Both the position numbers and the translations under genes were made by a program. Shown piece by piece: positions 44,324 through 53,545 of a DNA stretch of 64,000 nucleotides; positions within the stretch are counted from its first letter, which is position 1; the number at the start of each line of letters is the position of its first letter. The notes under the pieces were generated by a model. The model did not search any database. It saw nothing but the letters and a program-made list of their open reading frames with translations, and had not been told where the DNA came from. This DNA is from DATNPX01 sp036702975 (GTDB taxonomy: Bacteria; Cyanobacteriota; Vampirovibrionia; Obscuribacterales; Obscuribacteraceae). The stretch spans positions 314,355 through 378,354 of the forward strand of contig DATNPX010000016.1 in the NCBI GenBank assembly GCA_036702975.1, in the 5' to 3' direction.

Positions 44324-44941
44324 TCAGTGTAAATAGCCCATGATCAGCAACAAGACTCCACCCACACCGCCGACAATACTGAATGCAAACAGCGCTCCGC
44401 TATCGACAAGTATCGAAACCGAAGCGATCACGATTCCTATCTGGAAACAAGCCACGGCAAACGAATAGAGTTCATGCTTAGCAAGTTGCGTTGCACTCTC
44501 TTTTTCAAGGTCTTCAGCCTTCTCTTCTATCTCTTTCTTGTCTTTTTCGTAGCCCTTCATCTTTTTTTCTGCGGTAGAAGCAATCTCCTGAAGAACGGCT
44601 TGCGTGCTTTCCTCACCAGCCTTCCCTTGCGGATGCACCACCTGAGCGAACGCGTCTAAAAGAGTCTTGTTGTTTTCGTACAGGTGCGATTTGGTGCTCT
44701 TAGCTTGATAATACGACCATTGATCAGATGCTTTGCTTTGCAGAAGAATCGCGTCATTAGCCGCATGACCGGACAACAGTGAGCCTATCGCGGCCAGCAC
44801 GGCTAGAGTAGCAGCGGTCACAGCAGAACGCAGATGTTTAGCTCCGTGTCCACTATGTTTTTCGCCGCCCTCTCCATGTCCTTCATGAAGATTATGCTCG
44901 ACATGCTCCATCAACTCTTGTGGCTCTGGTCCTTCTTCCAT
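44324..44941 (-). CDS. DUF4337 membrane protein
   Basis: Protein of 205 residues: a His-rich N-terminus (HVEHNLHEGHGEGGEKHSGHG), a membrane helix (LRSAVTAATLAVLAAIGSLL), the AANDAILLQSKASDQWSYYQ motif that marks DUF4337, a charged coiled coil, and two C-terminal membrane helices (QIGIVIASVSILVDSGALFA and the last 20 residues). It starts 10 bases after the mscS-like stop on the same strand and is probably co-transcribed with it. GGGGAAA precedes the ATG. Function is unknown. Confidence 0.85.
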   Translation of the reverse strand: MEEGPEPQELMEHVEHNLHEGHGEGGEKHSGHGAKHLRSAVTAATLAVLAAIGSLLSGHAANDAILLQSKASDQWSYYQAKSTKSHLYENNKTLLDAFAQVVHPQGKAGEESTQAVLQEIASTAEKKMKGYEKDKKEIEEKAEDLEKESATQLAKHELYSFAVACFQIGIVIASVSILVDSGALFAFSIVGGVGGVLLLIMGYLH

Positions 44942-44951
44942 TTTCCCCTCG

Positions 44952-45830
44952 CTATGACTTCGTGAGCTCGTGCGCAGATTCCATAATATTTTCTTCCGCC
45001 ACCGGTAATTTCAAATTAGCATTGCGCAAACTTTTTGAAATCTTGTAGTTCAAGTCGCTTTGCAAGGAAGCCGGTGCGATCTCACCTTCGCGCGTCCAGA
45101 CCAAAAGTTCAAATTTGATTGTATCGGCGCAGAAATCGGTCAGAAGCACCTCCGGTCCTGGGGTTTTAAGGACTGCATCATGGCTTAGAGCAACGTTTTT
45201 CAAAAGCTCCCGCACAAGCTCCGGGTCACAGTCATTCGGCACCGACAGCGCTACTTTGTAGCGAATATTCTTGTCTTTATAAGACCAATTGACGACTCGA
45301 GACGAGACGAATTCTGAATTTGGCACAATGACAGCGATGTTGTCGTCAGTGACAATGGCCGTTGAACGCAGCGAAATATCCACTACTTTTCCCACAACTT
45401 CGCCAATTTCGACCCGATCGCCAACCGAGATTGGTCGCTCTAAGTGGATGACAATCCCACTCATTATATTCGTCGCGATCGTCTGAAGGCTCATACTGGC
45501 ACCCAATCCGAGGGCACCTACAACGACTGTGACCATGGTCACGTCAACTCCTGCGGTGTCTAGCACAACGATAAATCCCACTCCCATCACTAGCCAGCTG
45601 ATTACCGAAGACAGCGAATGCCTCATGCCAACATCCAGTTTAGAAAAACGGGCGAATACAGATTCGAGGACGTATTTGCGTAGCATCGTCCCGAAAAGGA
45701 CGACCAGCACCGTAAAGACCAGCATGTATAACAACATCCAAAGCGAGATTCTATGTTCTGTTGTTGGGAACACAGGCATATTGAGCAAATCAGTAACCAA
45801 TGGATCTAGCTTGTTGAGAATGAAGTTCAC
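44952..45830 (-). CDS. MscS-family small-conductance mechanosensitive channel
   Basis: Protein of 292 residues starting at GTG. Three N-terminal membrane helices are followed by the pore helix (VVVGALGLGASMSLQTIATN), the beta-domain (GDRVEIGEVVGKVVDISLRS, then VIVPNSEFVSSRVVNWSY, quoted in part), and the C-terminal alpha/beta domain. The A/G-rich pore helix with QTIATN is intact. It releases solutes in hypo-osmotic shock. It is followed by the DUF4337 gene, which may be a channel partner. An 18-base palindrome is upstream (45914-45931). Confidence 0.92.
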   Translation of the reverse strand: MNFILNKLDPLVTDLLNMPVFPTTEHRISLWMLLYMLVFTVLVVLFGTMLRKYVLESVFARFSKLDVGMRHSLSSVISWLVMGVGFIVVLDTAGVDVTMVTVVVGALGLGASMSLQTIATNIMSGIVIHLERPISVGDRVEIGEVVGKVVDISLRSTAIVTDDNIAVIVPNSEFVSSRVVNWSYKDKNIRYKVALSVPNDCDPELVRELLKNVALSHDAVLKTPGPEVLLTDFCADTIKFELLVWTREGEIAPASLQSDLNYKISKSLRNANLKLPVAEENIMESAHELTKS

Positions 45831-45913
45831 GGCAGACTCGAGGGTGGGTGGGGATTCGGATCGGCAGTCTGCCTGTAATTAAGTCAAACTGCGAATTACG
45901 ATTGTTTATTCCA

Positions 45914-45931
45914 GATCGATTGCAATCGATC
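45914..45931. repeat. 18-base perfect palindrome GATCGATTGCAATCGATC
   Basis: The sequence equals its reverse complement. It lies 84 bases ahead of the mscS start and is followed by a further ATCGATCG-rich stretch (45925-45942). It fits an operator for a dimeric regulator. Confidence 0.75.
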
Positions 45932-46124
45932 GAAATCGATCGCAAGTTCAGTTTTAAAGTAGGCTCGTGCAGTTTATGTGGAGAATCAAAGGTTTTCCGA
46001 AAATTAGTGTCAGACTTTCGTTTGTAGGATCTAACAGTCAGCATGAACACACATTGTCGCAGAGAAAATTCGTCAAGGATATGCATTTACTAAAAACTCA
46101 CAATTTGGTGAAGCTTTACCGGAA

Positions 46125-46188
46125 GGGAATGAGGACATAATCCTGACCTCAGCAGCCAAAAAGAGGTCAGGATCATGCCCTCATCCCC
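46125..46188. repeat. Dispersed hairpin repeat, copy B
   Basis: TCCTGACCTC (46141-46150) and GAGGTCAGGA (46163-46172) form a perfect 10-base stem; outer arms GGGAATGAGG and CCCTCATCCCC extend it with a bulge. Nearly the same element occurs at 29067-29130. It lies 73 bases downstream of the stop of the kinase gene and upstream of mscS. Confidence 0.8.
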
Positions 46189-46260
46189 TTCCTTCTCTGT
46201 CATCGGATAACCGAAAAGATATGGTTCGGACAAATACTTAACGTAAATGATAAAGAGATT

Positions 46261-47556
46261 TCAAGCTAACACACTACCGGCGGCACCACTTACAGAATCC
46301 AGCGCCCAGCGAAGTTCGGCGGCACTCTGATATCGGTCCTGGGGCTGAAGAGATAGAGCTTTCAGAATAACGGCTTCCAAAGGCGTCGGCAGATTCAAGT
46401 CTGGACGCACCACAGAAAATGGCAGCGGCTTCTCTACTGTTCGCTTGTGCATTGTGTCAAGATCGTTGTCACCAAGGAATAATTTGATGCCAGTTAGACA
46501 CTCGTAGAAAATGTAGCCGATAGAAAAAATGTCTGACCGGTGGTCGACTGGCAGCCCAAGAGACTGCTCTGGGCTCATGTAGAGGGGGCTTCCGAAAATC
46601 TCCCCACCCTTGGTACTGTAGTTTTCGTTCGCTCCCTGCCTGAGCCATTTTGAGATGCCGAAATCGAGTAACTTGATGGCATAGGTGCTCGGATCAATTT
46701 GTTGAAACATCATGTTTCCGGGTTTGATATCGCGATGTATAACGCCTTTGCCATGAGCGTGCACGAGCGAGTCGCAAACTTGCTTGAAAATCTTCATCGC
46801 CTGCTTGGGGTGAATCTGCCGCTCGCGATAGAGAACCTCATGCAGAGACGAGCCGTTAAGGTACTCCATCACTAGATAAGGCACGCTGTTCGAGCTAATG
46901 CCAAAGTCGTAGATTGTGACGATGTTTGGGTGAGTGAGACGGGCAATGTTTTGCGCTTCAGCTCTAAACCGAGCCTGACTCTGAACATTTGGCAAGAAAT
47001 CGGGATTCAACAGCTTCAGCGCGACAGTCCTGTCCAGAGTCTTATCGGTCGCTTTGAAAACGATTCCCATGGCCCCGTAGCCGATCTGCTCGATATCGCC
47101 ATAACGATTGCCGAGAAGATGCAAAGCGACGGCAATTTCAGGATGAAGCGGGGTGCTTTGCCCACTCGTTCTTCGTCCTGCTTCTGGCATTCGTCCGCCA
47201 TTTCTAGCGAAAGCGTGCAGTCGGTTGATCAACTCCCTGGGATCGAAAGGCTTGGCAATTCGCTCGCTGGCACCAATTTCAACGACCATGGCATCATTCA
47301 GTGCCGAAATGTTGGAAGTCAAAAGCACAACCGGCGCCTGCCCACCATGCTGCCTGTACAGCCTGCAGACAGCCGGACTGCTGAGGTCAGGCAAATCCCA
47401 GTCGAGCACTACGGCGTCATAGGTGTTTATCGCCATAGCCTTCTGCGCTTCGATACCGTTGTGGCAAACCTCCACAGTGAATTTCTCCGCTTCCAGTAGA
47501 AGCTTGAACATCATCGTCAGTTGTACGTCGTCCTCAATGAGCAGGACCCTTGCCAT
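46261..47556 (-). CDS. Fused response-regulator receiver and Ser/Thr kinase
   Basis: Protein of 431 residues. Residues 1-118 are a complete receiver (EDD at 8-10, phospho-acceptor D52 in VVLDWDLP, T80, K102 in AKPFD). Residues 150-420 are a Hanks-type kinase: glycine loop GYGAMGIVF (159-167), K181, HRDIKPGN (274-281), DFG (298-300) and SPE. It joins His-Asp phosphorelay input to Ser/Thr phosphorylation in one chain. The C-terminus lacks extra domains. It is not adjacent to a histidine kinase gene in this window, so its input partner is unknown. Start ATG 47556 is the first in frame. Confidence 0.93.
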   Translation of the reverse strand: MARVLLIEDDVQLTMMFKLLLEAEKFTVEVCHNGIEAQKAMAINTYDAVVLDWDLPDLSSPAVCRLYRQHGGQAPVVLLTSNISALNDAMVVEIGASERIAKPFDPRELINRLHAFARNGGRMPEAGRRTSGQSTPLHPEIAVALHLLGNRYGDIEQIGYGAMGIVFKATDKTLDRTVALKLLNPDFLPNVQSQARFRAEAQNIARLTHPNIVTIYDFGISSNSVPYLVMEYLNGSSLHEVLYRERQIHPKQAMKIFKQVCDSLVHAHGKGVIHRDIKPGNMMFQQIDPSTYAIKLLDFGISKWLRQGANENYSTKGGEIFGSPLYMSPEQSLGLPVDHRSDIFSIGYIFYECLTGIKLFLGDNDLDTMHKRTVEKPLPFSVVRPDLNLPTPLEAVILKALSLQPQDRYQSAAELRWALDSVSGAAGSVLA

Positions 47557-47674
47557 AACCGACTCCGCTAGCGAGCTGAGAAATTTTATGCGACCGTCCG
47601 CAAATGCGAAACTATTGCTGCATCCGCATTGTATATTAACCCGCCGAATGTGCGGTTGAAACGGATTTCTTCGG

Positions 47675-49156
47675 ATGAGCCAACCGCAACCTTCATGGGT
47701 ACATTACAAAGTAGCAGCGAACGAGAATGTTGCAATGTCATCAAAGCAAGAGCCCGAAATTGACTGGTCTTCACTGAGTGCACATTTGGCAGAGCAGTGT
47801 AGCGTGTGGAAAAGCAACTTTCGTTCCACTTCACCTATTGATCGTGCCGCAGGGACCATCAAAGATTTTTATCGATTTGTCGGAAAAGACGAACCTTTGA
47901 TTGTTTACTGTGAAAGTCCGTTTCAGATTGCGGCTATAAAAGCGACGCTGGCGCTGGGACTAACAGAGGATAGTCTTGCCGGGTACGAATTCGGAAAAAC
48001 GACGCGCATGGAACACGACTTGGGTTCGTTGTGGCAGGCAATGTGGATACAAATCAATAGTCAGATTCCGGAAAAGCATCGCAGATGTTTGATTAGACCA
48101 GACCAAGACTATGATGCGTATGTTGGCAAAATGTCGAATGGCTTATTTGGATCCCTAGCAGCAGGGGCCGATATTAGACTGCCAAGGCCATGTCTACAGC
48201 AACAATTTGTAGATTCTGAACTTTCCGCATTTGCACTGCTGCAAGAACGATGCAGCTTTAATAGCGAAGTGGAATTTATTTGCGGTATTCGCCCAGGCAG
48301 ATATGAACAGTTTAAAAATCTGGAGCACGACTATCGCACCGCAATGGGTGCACAGCTAGAGCGGCCTCTGTATAGGCAGTTGTTGGTGGATTCTTTGACC
48401 ATAGAAGAATTCACGCCGCCCAAAAAAGTTATTAACAAAATGGTTCTGGATGCACAGGTAACTTCGCAGGACCAACATGCGTTCGACTTCCTGTGGGCTA
48501 CTACATACACCCTGGGCAATGCGTACTGGATGGCGGTTGAGATTGGACTGCTTCCGCTCTACGCAAGTTTGTGTGACTATGTTCCTGACTTCAATATTCA
48601 GCCCAAGAACTTCATACGACTCGAACTCTTTTTGCAGCTTGCACGCCAAAGCCAATTTTATCTATTTTTAGATCCAATAGCATTCGTGTCAGAGCGCCCG
48701 GTAGTCTATCAAGAGGACTCCGAAGGGCGTCTTCATTCCGCAACTGGTCCCGCTCTCGCCTATAGTGATGGATACAAACTCTATTCTTGGCATGGCAACA
48801 GACTACCAAAAAAAGTAATTGAGCATCCAGAGGAGTTGTCCATTGAGGAAATCTTGTCGCAAGGGAATGTGGAAATTCGTCGGATTATGATTGAGCGCTT
48901 CGGAGTCGAGAGATTTTTAGAAGCCTCCAAAACAGAGAAGGTCAATGAGGATGAATATGGAGTCTTGTATCGCATGGAGTTCGCTGATGATGAGCCATTG
49001 GTGATGGTAAAAGTCTTGAATAGCACACCCGAATCAGACGGCTCCCACAAGAGTTATTTCTTGCGCGTACCACCGACCGTAATCACTGCGCACGAAGCCG
49101 TTGCCTGGACGTTTCGGCTTGACGGTGATGAATACAGCCCTGCAATGCAAACCTAG
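47675..49156 (+). CDS. DUF6745-domain protein
   Basis: Protein of 493 residues. The last 150 residues contain DGYKLYSWHGNRLPKKVIEHP, NVEIRRIMIERFGVERFLEA, VKVLNSTPESDGSHKSYFLR, VPPTVITAHEAVAWTF, the signature blocks of DUF6745 (known from Cyanobacteria and Actinobacteria). The N-terminal 330 residues are helical and unrecognised. No signal is present, so it is cytosolic. The start ATG 47675 is used; an in-frame ATG at 47735 is an alternative. It lies divergent from the receiver-kinase gene. Confidence 0.78.
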   Translation: MSQPQPSWVHYKVAANENVAMSSKQEPEIDWSSLSAHLAEQCSVWKSNFRSTSPIDRAAGTIKDFYRFVGKDEPLIVYCESPFQIAAIKATLALGLTEDSLAGYEFGKTTRMEHDLGSLWQAMWIQINSQIPEKHRRCLIRPDQDYDAYVGKMSNGLFGSLAAGADIRLPRPCLQQQFVDSELSAFALLQERCSFNSEVEFICGIRPGRYEQFKNLEHDYRTAMGAQLERPLYRQLLVDSLTIEEFTPPKKVINKMVLDAQVTSQDQHAFDFLWATTYTLGNAYWMAVEIGLLPLYASLCDYVPDFNIQPKNFIRLELFLQLARQSQFYLFLDPIAFVSERPVVYQEDSEGRLHSATGPALAYSDGYKLYSWHGNRLPKKVIEHPEELSIEEILSQGNVEIRRIMIERFGVERFLEASKTEKVNEDEYGVLYRMEFADDEPLVMVKVLNSTPESDGSHKSYFLRVPPTVITAHEAVAWTFRLDGDEYSPAMQT

Positions 49157-49308
49157 GCGGAAGGGGACGATTGGTGATGCCGAAGCGCAGTGGAAGAATC
49201 AGAGAAGTCGATGCTTCAGTGATTTATGGCTGGAAATTTTGGTTAATTTAGACATTTTAGGCAATTGGGGTATAAAGAATAAAGAAAGCGATTACGGGTT
49301 CGATTGTC

Positions 49309-49602
49309 TTGTCCTACCTTTTAGTCAAGCCTGCAGTTTGTCTGAGTAAATCGGGTGCGATAGTGCCTATTGGGACAAGAATTTCGGTCGTGTTACAAGA
49401 ACCTGTAGATTGTGATAGTCTTGAAAACATCCAACACATCACCGCTCTCACGAAAGCAGACGTTGTAGTTGCTGGCCGCGTTATTATTCCAGCTCATACC
49501 GTTTTTCTAGGGACCATCAGCCGTTCGTCTGAAACCGAAAAAAGTAAATGTTTCAGCATGCAATTTGATGCCCTAAGGCATTTATTACGGCTACGTAGTT
49601 GA
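49309..49602 (+). CDS. Short beta-domain protein or gene remnant
   Basis: Frame of 97 residues from TTG. LSKSGAIVPIGTRISVVLQEPVDCD, then KADVVVAGRVIIPAHTVFLGTISR (quoted in parts), resembles a small beta-barrel repeat of envelope proteins (pattern PIGTxIxVxL..VxVxGxVIIPxGT). No signal peptide or ribosome-binding site is clear. It is either a small gene or a fragment of a longer lost one. Confidence 0.35.
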   Translation: MSYLLVKPAVCLSKSGAIVPIGTRISVVLQEPVDCDSLENIQHITALTKADVVVAGRVIIPAHTVFLGTISRSSETEKSKCFSMQFDALRHLLRLRS

Positions 49603-49606
49603 TGAA

Positions 49607-50926
49607 CTACTTATCAATCGCCTTTTTCAAACGCTCTTCGAGGTAACCGGGAGCAAAGTTATTCTCCCGTGCGGCAGACAGATCCGCTTCCGATTGGCTT
49701 AGCTCTTTGAGCTTCCGGTACGCAAGTCCGCGGTGATATAGAGCGGCAACAAACTCTTGGTTCACAGATAAGGCTTTATTGAAGTTTGTGAGCGATTCTC
49801 GGTATTTGCCCTGCATCAACAAAGCACAACCGATCACGTCATACACTTCAGAGTGCTCCGCTTTCGGATCACTTAGGGCAACATGTGCGTCATTAATAGC
49901 TTCCTTCGGCTTGTCATCGCAAAGTTCAATGCGCGATCTAGCAAGCAGCGATTCGTAGTCTTTTGGATCAATCGCAAGCGCTTTATTTGCATACTCGGAA
50001 GCGGAATCCAAATGGTCAAACTTCAGCTCGAGGAGAGCACGAGTGCAATAGGCTCTGGCATCATGAGGAGCCAAGGCGATTTCGCCATCTGACAGTTTTG
50101 CACCACTTTCGTAGTCAGTTGCGTGCAAGCAAGCAGGACCGATCAGCTCGGCTGGAGATCCCAGACGAGAAGGCATCCAAAACAGCTCCTTGTCTTTTTT
50201 CAGCCAGGAGTTGACTTGCACAATCTGACCATGGGTTAGTAATGCTGACGCAGCCTTGGCTTTATCGAGGGTGAGTTGGTAAAAAAACCATACACCGACG
50301 CACAGAACAACAACACCCAACACGTTGAGGAGATTCGGCAGCTTCTTGTCCGACTTAAGTGGCCACAAACACAAACCCGCGATTAAACCGGCGACTAGTC
50401 CTCCGGCATGCGCACAGTTATCGATACGCGGTACAAACGCTCCAATAGCGAAGTACAACGCGATCCAAATGCAATAGCTAATGAGCGCACTCGCGAATTG
50501 ACTCTTCGGAAGCACCTTCCAAAGACCGAGGAGGGTGACCAGCTCGGCTCCGAGCAATCCAAACAGTGCACCGGAAGCACCAGCCGATATCTGGTTTGGA
50601 TGAATATAAATACTCGTCAGGCTGGACACAACCAACGCAATCGAATAAACAAAAATGAGCTTGATAACGCCAGCGGTATTCTCCAACGCGCTCCCAATGG
50701 AGTTAAGGGCACACATGTTGAAGGCAATGTGTATCAAGCCGATATGAACAAATCCACTGGAAACGATACGCCACCACTGGCCTGCACTGAATAGTGGACC
50801 GTAAGAAGCGCCGGCCGCAATCATCATGTCGGCGGATGGATTCCACAGATATGCCTGATTTTCCTTGTACATGCAAAGGAAGATCAAAACATTGACCGCC
50901 AGAATTAGTGTAGTAACAAGTGACAT
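49607..50926 (-). CDS. Rhomboid-family intramembrane protease with C-terminal TPRs
   Basis: Protein of 439 residues. Seven hydrophobic segments (about 1-190 and 197-217) hold the rhomboid motifs HIGLIHIAFN (61-70), GASGALFG with catalytic S118, and CAHAGG with H173. The rest is soluble with TPR-like repeats (ALAIDPKDYESLLARSRIEL, and EFVAALYHRGLAYRKLKE). Rhomboids cut substrate membrane segments; the TPRs would bind partners or recruit substrates. It is convergent with the gene at 49309, 5 bases from its stop. Confidence 0.9.
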   Translation of the reverse strand: MSLVTTLILAVNVLIFLCMYKENQAYLWNPSADMMIAAGASYGPLFSAGQWWRIVSSGFVHIGLIHIAFNMCALNSIGSALENTAGVIKLIFVYSIALVVSSLTSIYIHPNQISAGASGALFGLLGAELVTLLGLWKVLPKSQFASALISYCIWIALYFAIGAFVPRIDNCAHAGGLVAGLIAGLCLWPLKSDKKLPNLLNVLGVVVLCVGVWFFYQLTLDKAKAASALLTHGQIVQVNSWLKKDKELFWMPSRLGSPAELIGPACLHATDYESGAKLSDGEIALAPHDARAYCTRALLELKFDHLDSASEYANKALAIDPKDYESLLARSRIELCDDKPKEAINDAHVALSDPKAEHSEVYDVIGCALLMQGKYRESLTNFNKALSVNQEFVAALYHRGLAYRKLKELSQSEADLSAARENNFAPGYLEERLKKAIDK

Positions 50927-51067
50927 TCCGCTAGTTCAAACTCTTACTCGACGATGTTTGAAAGTTTACAGGCAGGACGAGCAAAAATAAACCAATTTGA
51001 GCATTTAACGCCTGCGAAATGTTTCAACGTCTAAGATCGTTTCTGTAGTCTAGCTGTGGGGTTGTTC

Positions 51068-52972
51068 ATGGACAAATCTCCCTTCTCGTTCAAGAAAACT
51101 CTTGAGTCCTCAAAGCAAAAAATAGTGGCTGCATGCGAAGTTTGCGGTGAGGTCCGCTCTTCCGATCAAGAAAAATGTTCTAAGTGCATGCTACTTGCTG
51201 CAACCGACGAACAGGGAATTGCTCAAACGCCGATGCTACTCGCGCCTTTGAACCCCGAACAATCGAAAGTTCCGCCACCGAGTAGAGATTTAGCGCAACC
51301 AATTCAACTCCAGCCGCCTACGCCCCCATCGTGGCAAAGTTCTCAACAGAATGTCGAAAAGAAAGACAGCAAAGATGCACAATCGAGCAACGCAGTCCCT
51401 TTGGCTTGGGATGAATCTGCTTCGTTCGGCCGACGGCTCTGTGCTGGTGTTATTGACACTTTTCTGTTCATTTTGATTACCTTTTTATACGCACTTCCAG
51501 CCACTTTGATATTAGTGTCCTACATCATCGACCCAAAGCTGGTGGAAATTAAGTACCTCGATTTCGCAACCGCAATTATGTGGTCCAATTTGATATGGAT
51601 TTATTTTCCATTGCTTAATCCAGCCATTTATCATGCCGTTTTCGAGAGCACAAATCTAAGAGCCACGCCAGGGAAGTGGCTTCTAAAGTTGATAGTAACG
51701 GCTGAAAATGGTCAACGCATACCATTTGAGCGAACACTACTTAGAGTGCTTTTGCAAGAAACGCTTTTCATCGTGATTTCAGTTCCTGTAAGCATAGTCG
51801 CCGCTGCTTGTACTTCACTATTCGTTGGAAGCGCCGATAAAACGCTTGCGACATTATTTCTCAATATAGTCTTGCTGTTTATCGAATTTGTGCTCTTCGC
51901 TTCGTTAGTTTGGTACCCAATACCTCGACACAAGCAGGCTCTTCTCGATCTCCTCGTGGGTAGATACGTTTTTAAGAAATCGTCATCTCCCGATTCTACC
52001 GGTGCGGTTGTTCAACAGACAACTGCGGAGCCTAACGCAAGTATACGATTGCCTGAAGCACTGTCTGCAATGTGGCGCTTTTGTCGCCCTCTATTAGGCT
52101 TTAGCTATTGGTGCGCGATTGTCTTGTTATCGGTTGTAGCATTCTTGCTACCGCTTTGCGTTGGTCTCGGGGGCTATGTAGCAGTTGGTTGTTTGAGCGT
52201 TTATGTAGTCTCGATTGTAGCCTGGCACCTAGCACCAAAGACTAAGCGATCGAAATTCGCATGGTATTTCAGACACGCAGTTTATAGTCTTATCGCCGTG
52301 GTGTCTCTCTCCGGCTTCGCCGTGTCACTTTTTCACTGTGAAAAGCTCATTGTGAAATATGCCGAGGCCGACCGGGTACTTGAACAGGCATATCAACTCG
52401 ATGCAGTCGGAAAGAAGAGAGAAGCAGACGAAATCGTTTTGAAAGCTAGAAAAGAATTTCCCGAGCGTTACGGCTTGTTCTCAATGATGTCACAGTGGGA
52501 TCAGACCCTGTTACTTTTGTTCAAAGACCCATCCGCTAACTTGAGCTATAAAGCAGCTGCGTTGGATCCTGATCCATTGCACGGGTTACTTCGGCGAGCT
52601 CAAACCTACGAGCGAAGATACTTGCGTGAGTCTTTCTTCTCTTCCCGATCGAGTCAGCTGCGCCACGCGCCAATTCAAGATCCCAAACTAAATCCACAAT
52701 TGACTGCAGACCTTCAGAAAGCTGCACGGCTAGCAAAAGAGGTCGTAAGACTTTCGACGACTTCTGAAACCGTAGCCGATGCCTGCAAAATCATTGCGAT
52801 GAACTCAGCGTCGGATGGTGTCAAAGAATTAACTGCGGCTATCGCCAAATATCCCAAGACATCGCAACTGTATGTCCTGCGCGCAGAGTGCTTTACCACG
52901 TTAAATCAGCCGGAATCAGCAGCGAAAGACAAAGCAATGGCGAACAAGCTCACGGCCGCGTCACCTCATTGA
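51068..52972 (+). CDS. Zinc-ribbon, RDD and TPR-like multi-domain membrane protein
   Basis: Protein of 634 residues. A zinc ribbon (CEVCGEVRSSDQEKCSKC, about 23-40) and a Pro/Gln-rich linker precede an RDD domain (RRLCAGVIDTFLFILITFLY, about 125-280; ATPGKWLLKLIVTAENGQRI; a last helix near WYPIPRHKQ). Further membrane helices (about 340-430) and a helical TPR-like C-terminus follow. RDD proteins may be Na+/H+ antiporters or transport partners. ATG 51068 follows GGGG; GTG 51056 is an in-frame alternative. Confidence 0.8.
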   Translation: MDKSPFSFKKTLESSKQKIVAACEVCGEVRSSDQEKCSKCMLLAATDEQGIAQTPMLLAPLNPEQSKVPPPSRDLAQPIQLQPPTPPSWQSSQQNVEKKDSKDAQSSNAVPLAWDESASFGRRLCAGVIDTFLFILITFLYALPATLILVSYIIDPKLVEIKYLDFATAIMWSNLIWIYFPLLNPAIYHAVFESTNLRATPGKWLLKLIVTAENGQRIPFERTLLRVLLQETLFIVISVPVSIVAAACTSLFVGSADKTLATLFLNIVLLFIEFVLFASLVWYPIPRHKQALLDLLVGRYVFKKSSSPDSTGAVVQQTTAEPNASIRLPEALSAMWRFCRPLLGFSYWCAIVLLSVVAFLLPLCVGLGGYVAVGCLSVYVVSIVAWHLAPKTKRSKFAWYFRHAVYSLIAVVSLSGFAVSLFHCEKLIVKYAEADRVLEQAYQLDAVGKKREADEIVLKARKEFPERYGLFSMMSQWDQTLLLLFKDPSANLSYKAAALDPDPLHGLLRRAQTYERRYLRESFFSSRSSQLRHAPIQDPKLNPQLTADLQKAARLAKEVVRLSTTSETVADACKIIAMNSASDGVKELTAAIAKYPKTSQLYVLRAECFTTLNQPESAAKDKAMANKLTAASPH

Positions 52973-53002
52973 ACAGCGATGACTAGCGACATCATTAAAC
53001 AT

Positions 53003-53518
53003 TCAAGGTCTCTCGATGGGCGTCACGATAACCTGCTCTGCATCGAGGCAAATATAGCAGCCCTGTTCGTGTTTATAGATCTGGTGCAGGTCGCATTTGG
53101 TCCAAGGTCTGGGCGGAGAAAGCAGCGGCTCAAAAGAGCTGGACCAGCGATCGAGAAGTTCGAATCGCTCAACCAATTCTCGGAATTTCGCAAGGTGATC
53201 TAAAACCAATGGTGGATCGTATGGAAGCACGCTCCAACGGTGCTTTTCTGACGCAAGATCAATCATATCGAGTAGAAACTTTCTCTGCTCGTGAAAGTCT
53301 TCTTTCGTCCAGGCTATTTCATCGAGATCGAAGTCGACTGTGCCAATTCCTGTCACCGACTGGTCATGGCCAGCCAGCCACATCACCAGGTTTTCCTTCC
53401 ATACATTATCCGCCAAATCCGAGCCCGCTAATAAAAGTGTCGAGATAAGAACTGAAGTTGCACCATTACTTAGCTTGACGTAGCGATTCGTGCTCTGGTC
53501 TCCGATGAAGTTACCCAT
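53003..53518 (-). CDS. Unknown protein with C-terminal Cys/His cluster
   Basis: Protein of 171 residues. VLISTLLLAGSDLADNVWKENL near the N-terminus, then EQRKFLLDMIDLASE. The tail, KCDLHQIYKHEQGCYIC, has Cys-x2-His and Cys-x2-Cys that could bind a metal. No signal peptide is apparent. I do not recognise a family. It is convergent with the zinc-ribbon/RDD gene. Confidence 0.6.
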   Translation of the reverse strand: MGNFIGDQSTNRYVKLSNGATSVLISTLLLAGSDLADNVWKENLVMWLAGHDQSVTGIGTVDFDLDEIAWTKEDFHEQRKFLLDMIDLASEKHRWSVLPYDPPLVLDHLAKFRELVERFELLDRWSSSFEPLLSPPRPWTKCDLHQIYKHEQGCYICLDAEQVIVTPIERP

Positions 53519-53545
53519 GAAATAACCCTTGCTCTACCCGAAATG

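Larger units (their letters stand above)
45831..46260. other. Intergenic region between mscS and the receiver-kinase gene
   Basis: 430 bases. It holds the palindrome at 45914-45931 and dispersed hairpin copy B at 46125-46188. No gene is seen in it. The mscS promoter should lie near 45840-45950. Confidence 0.6.

Noticed and set aside
49280..49310. GGTTCGATT resembling a tRNA T-arm
   Set aside because: No acceptor stem or anticodon arm can be drawn around it.
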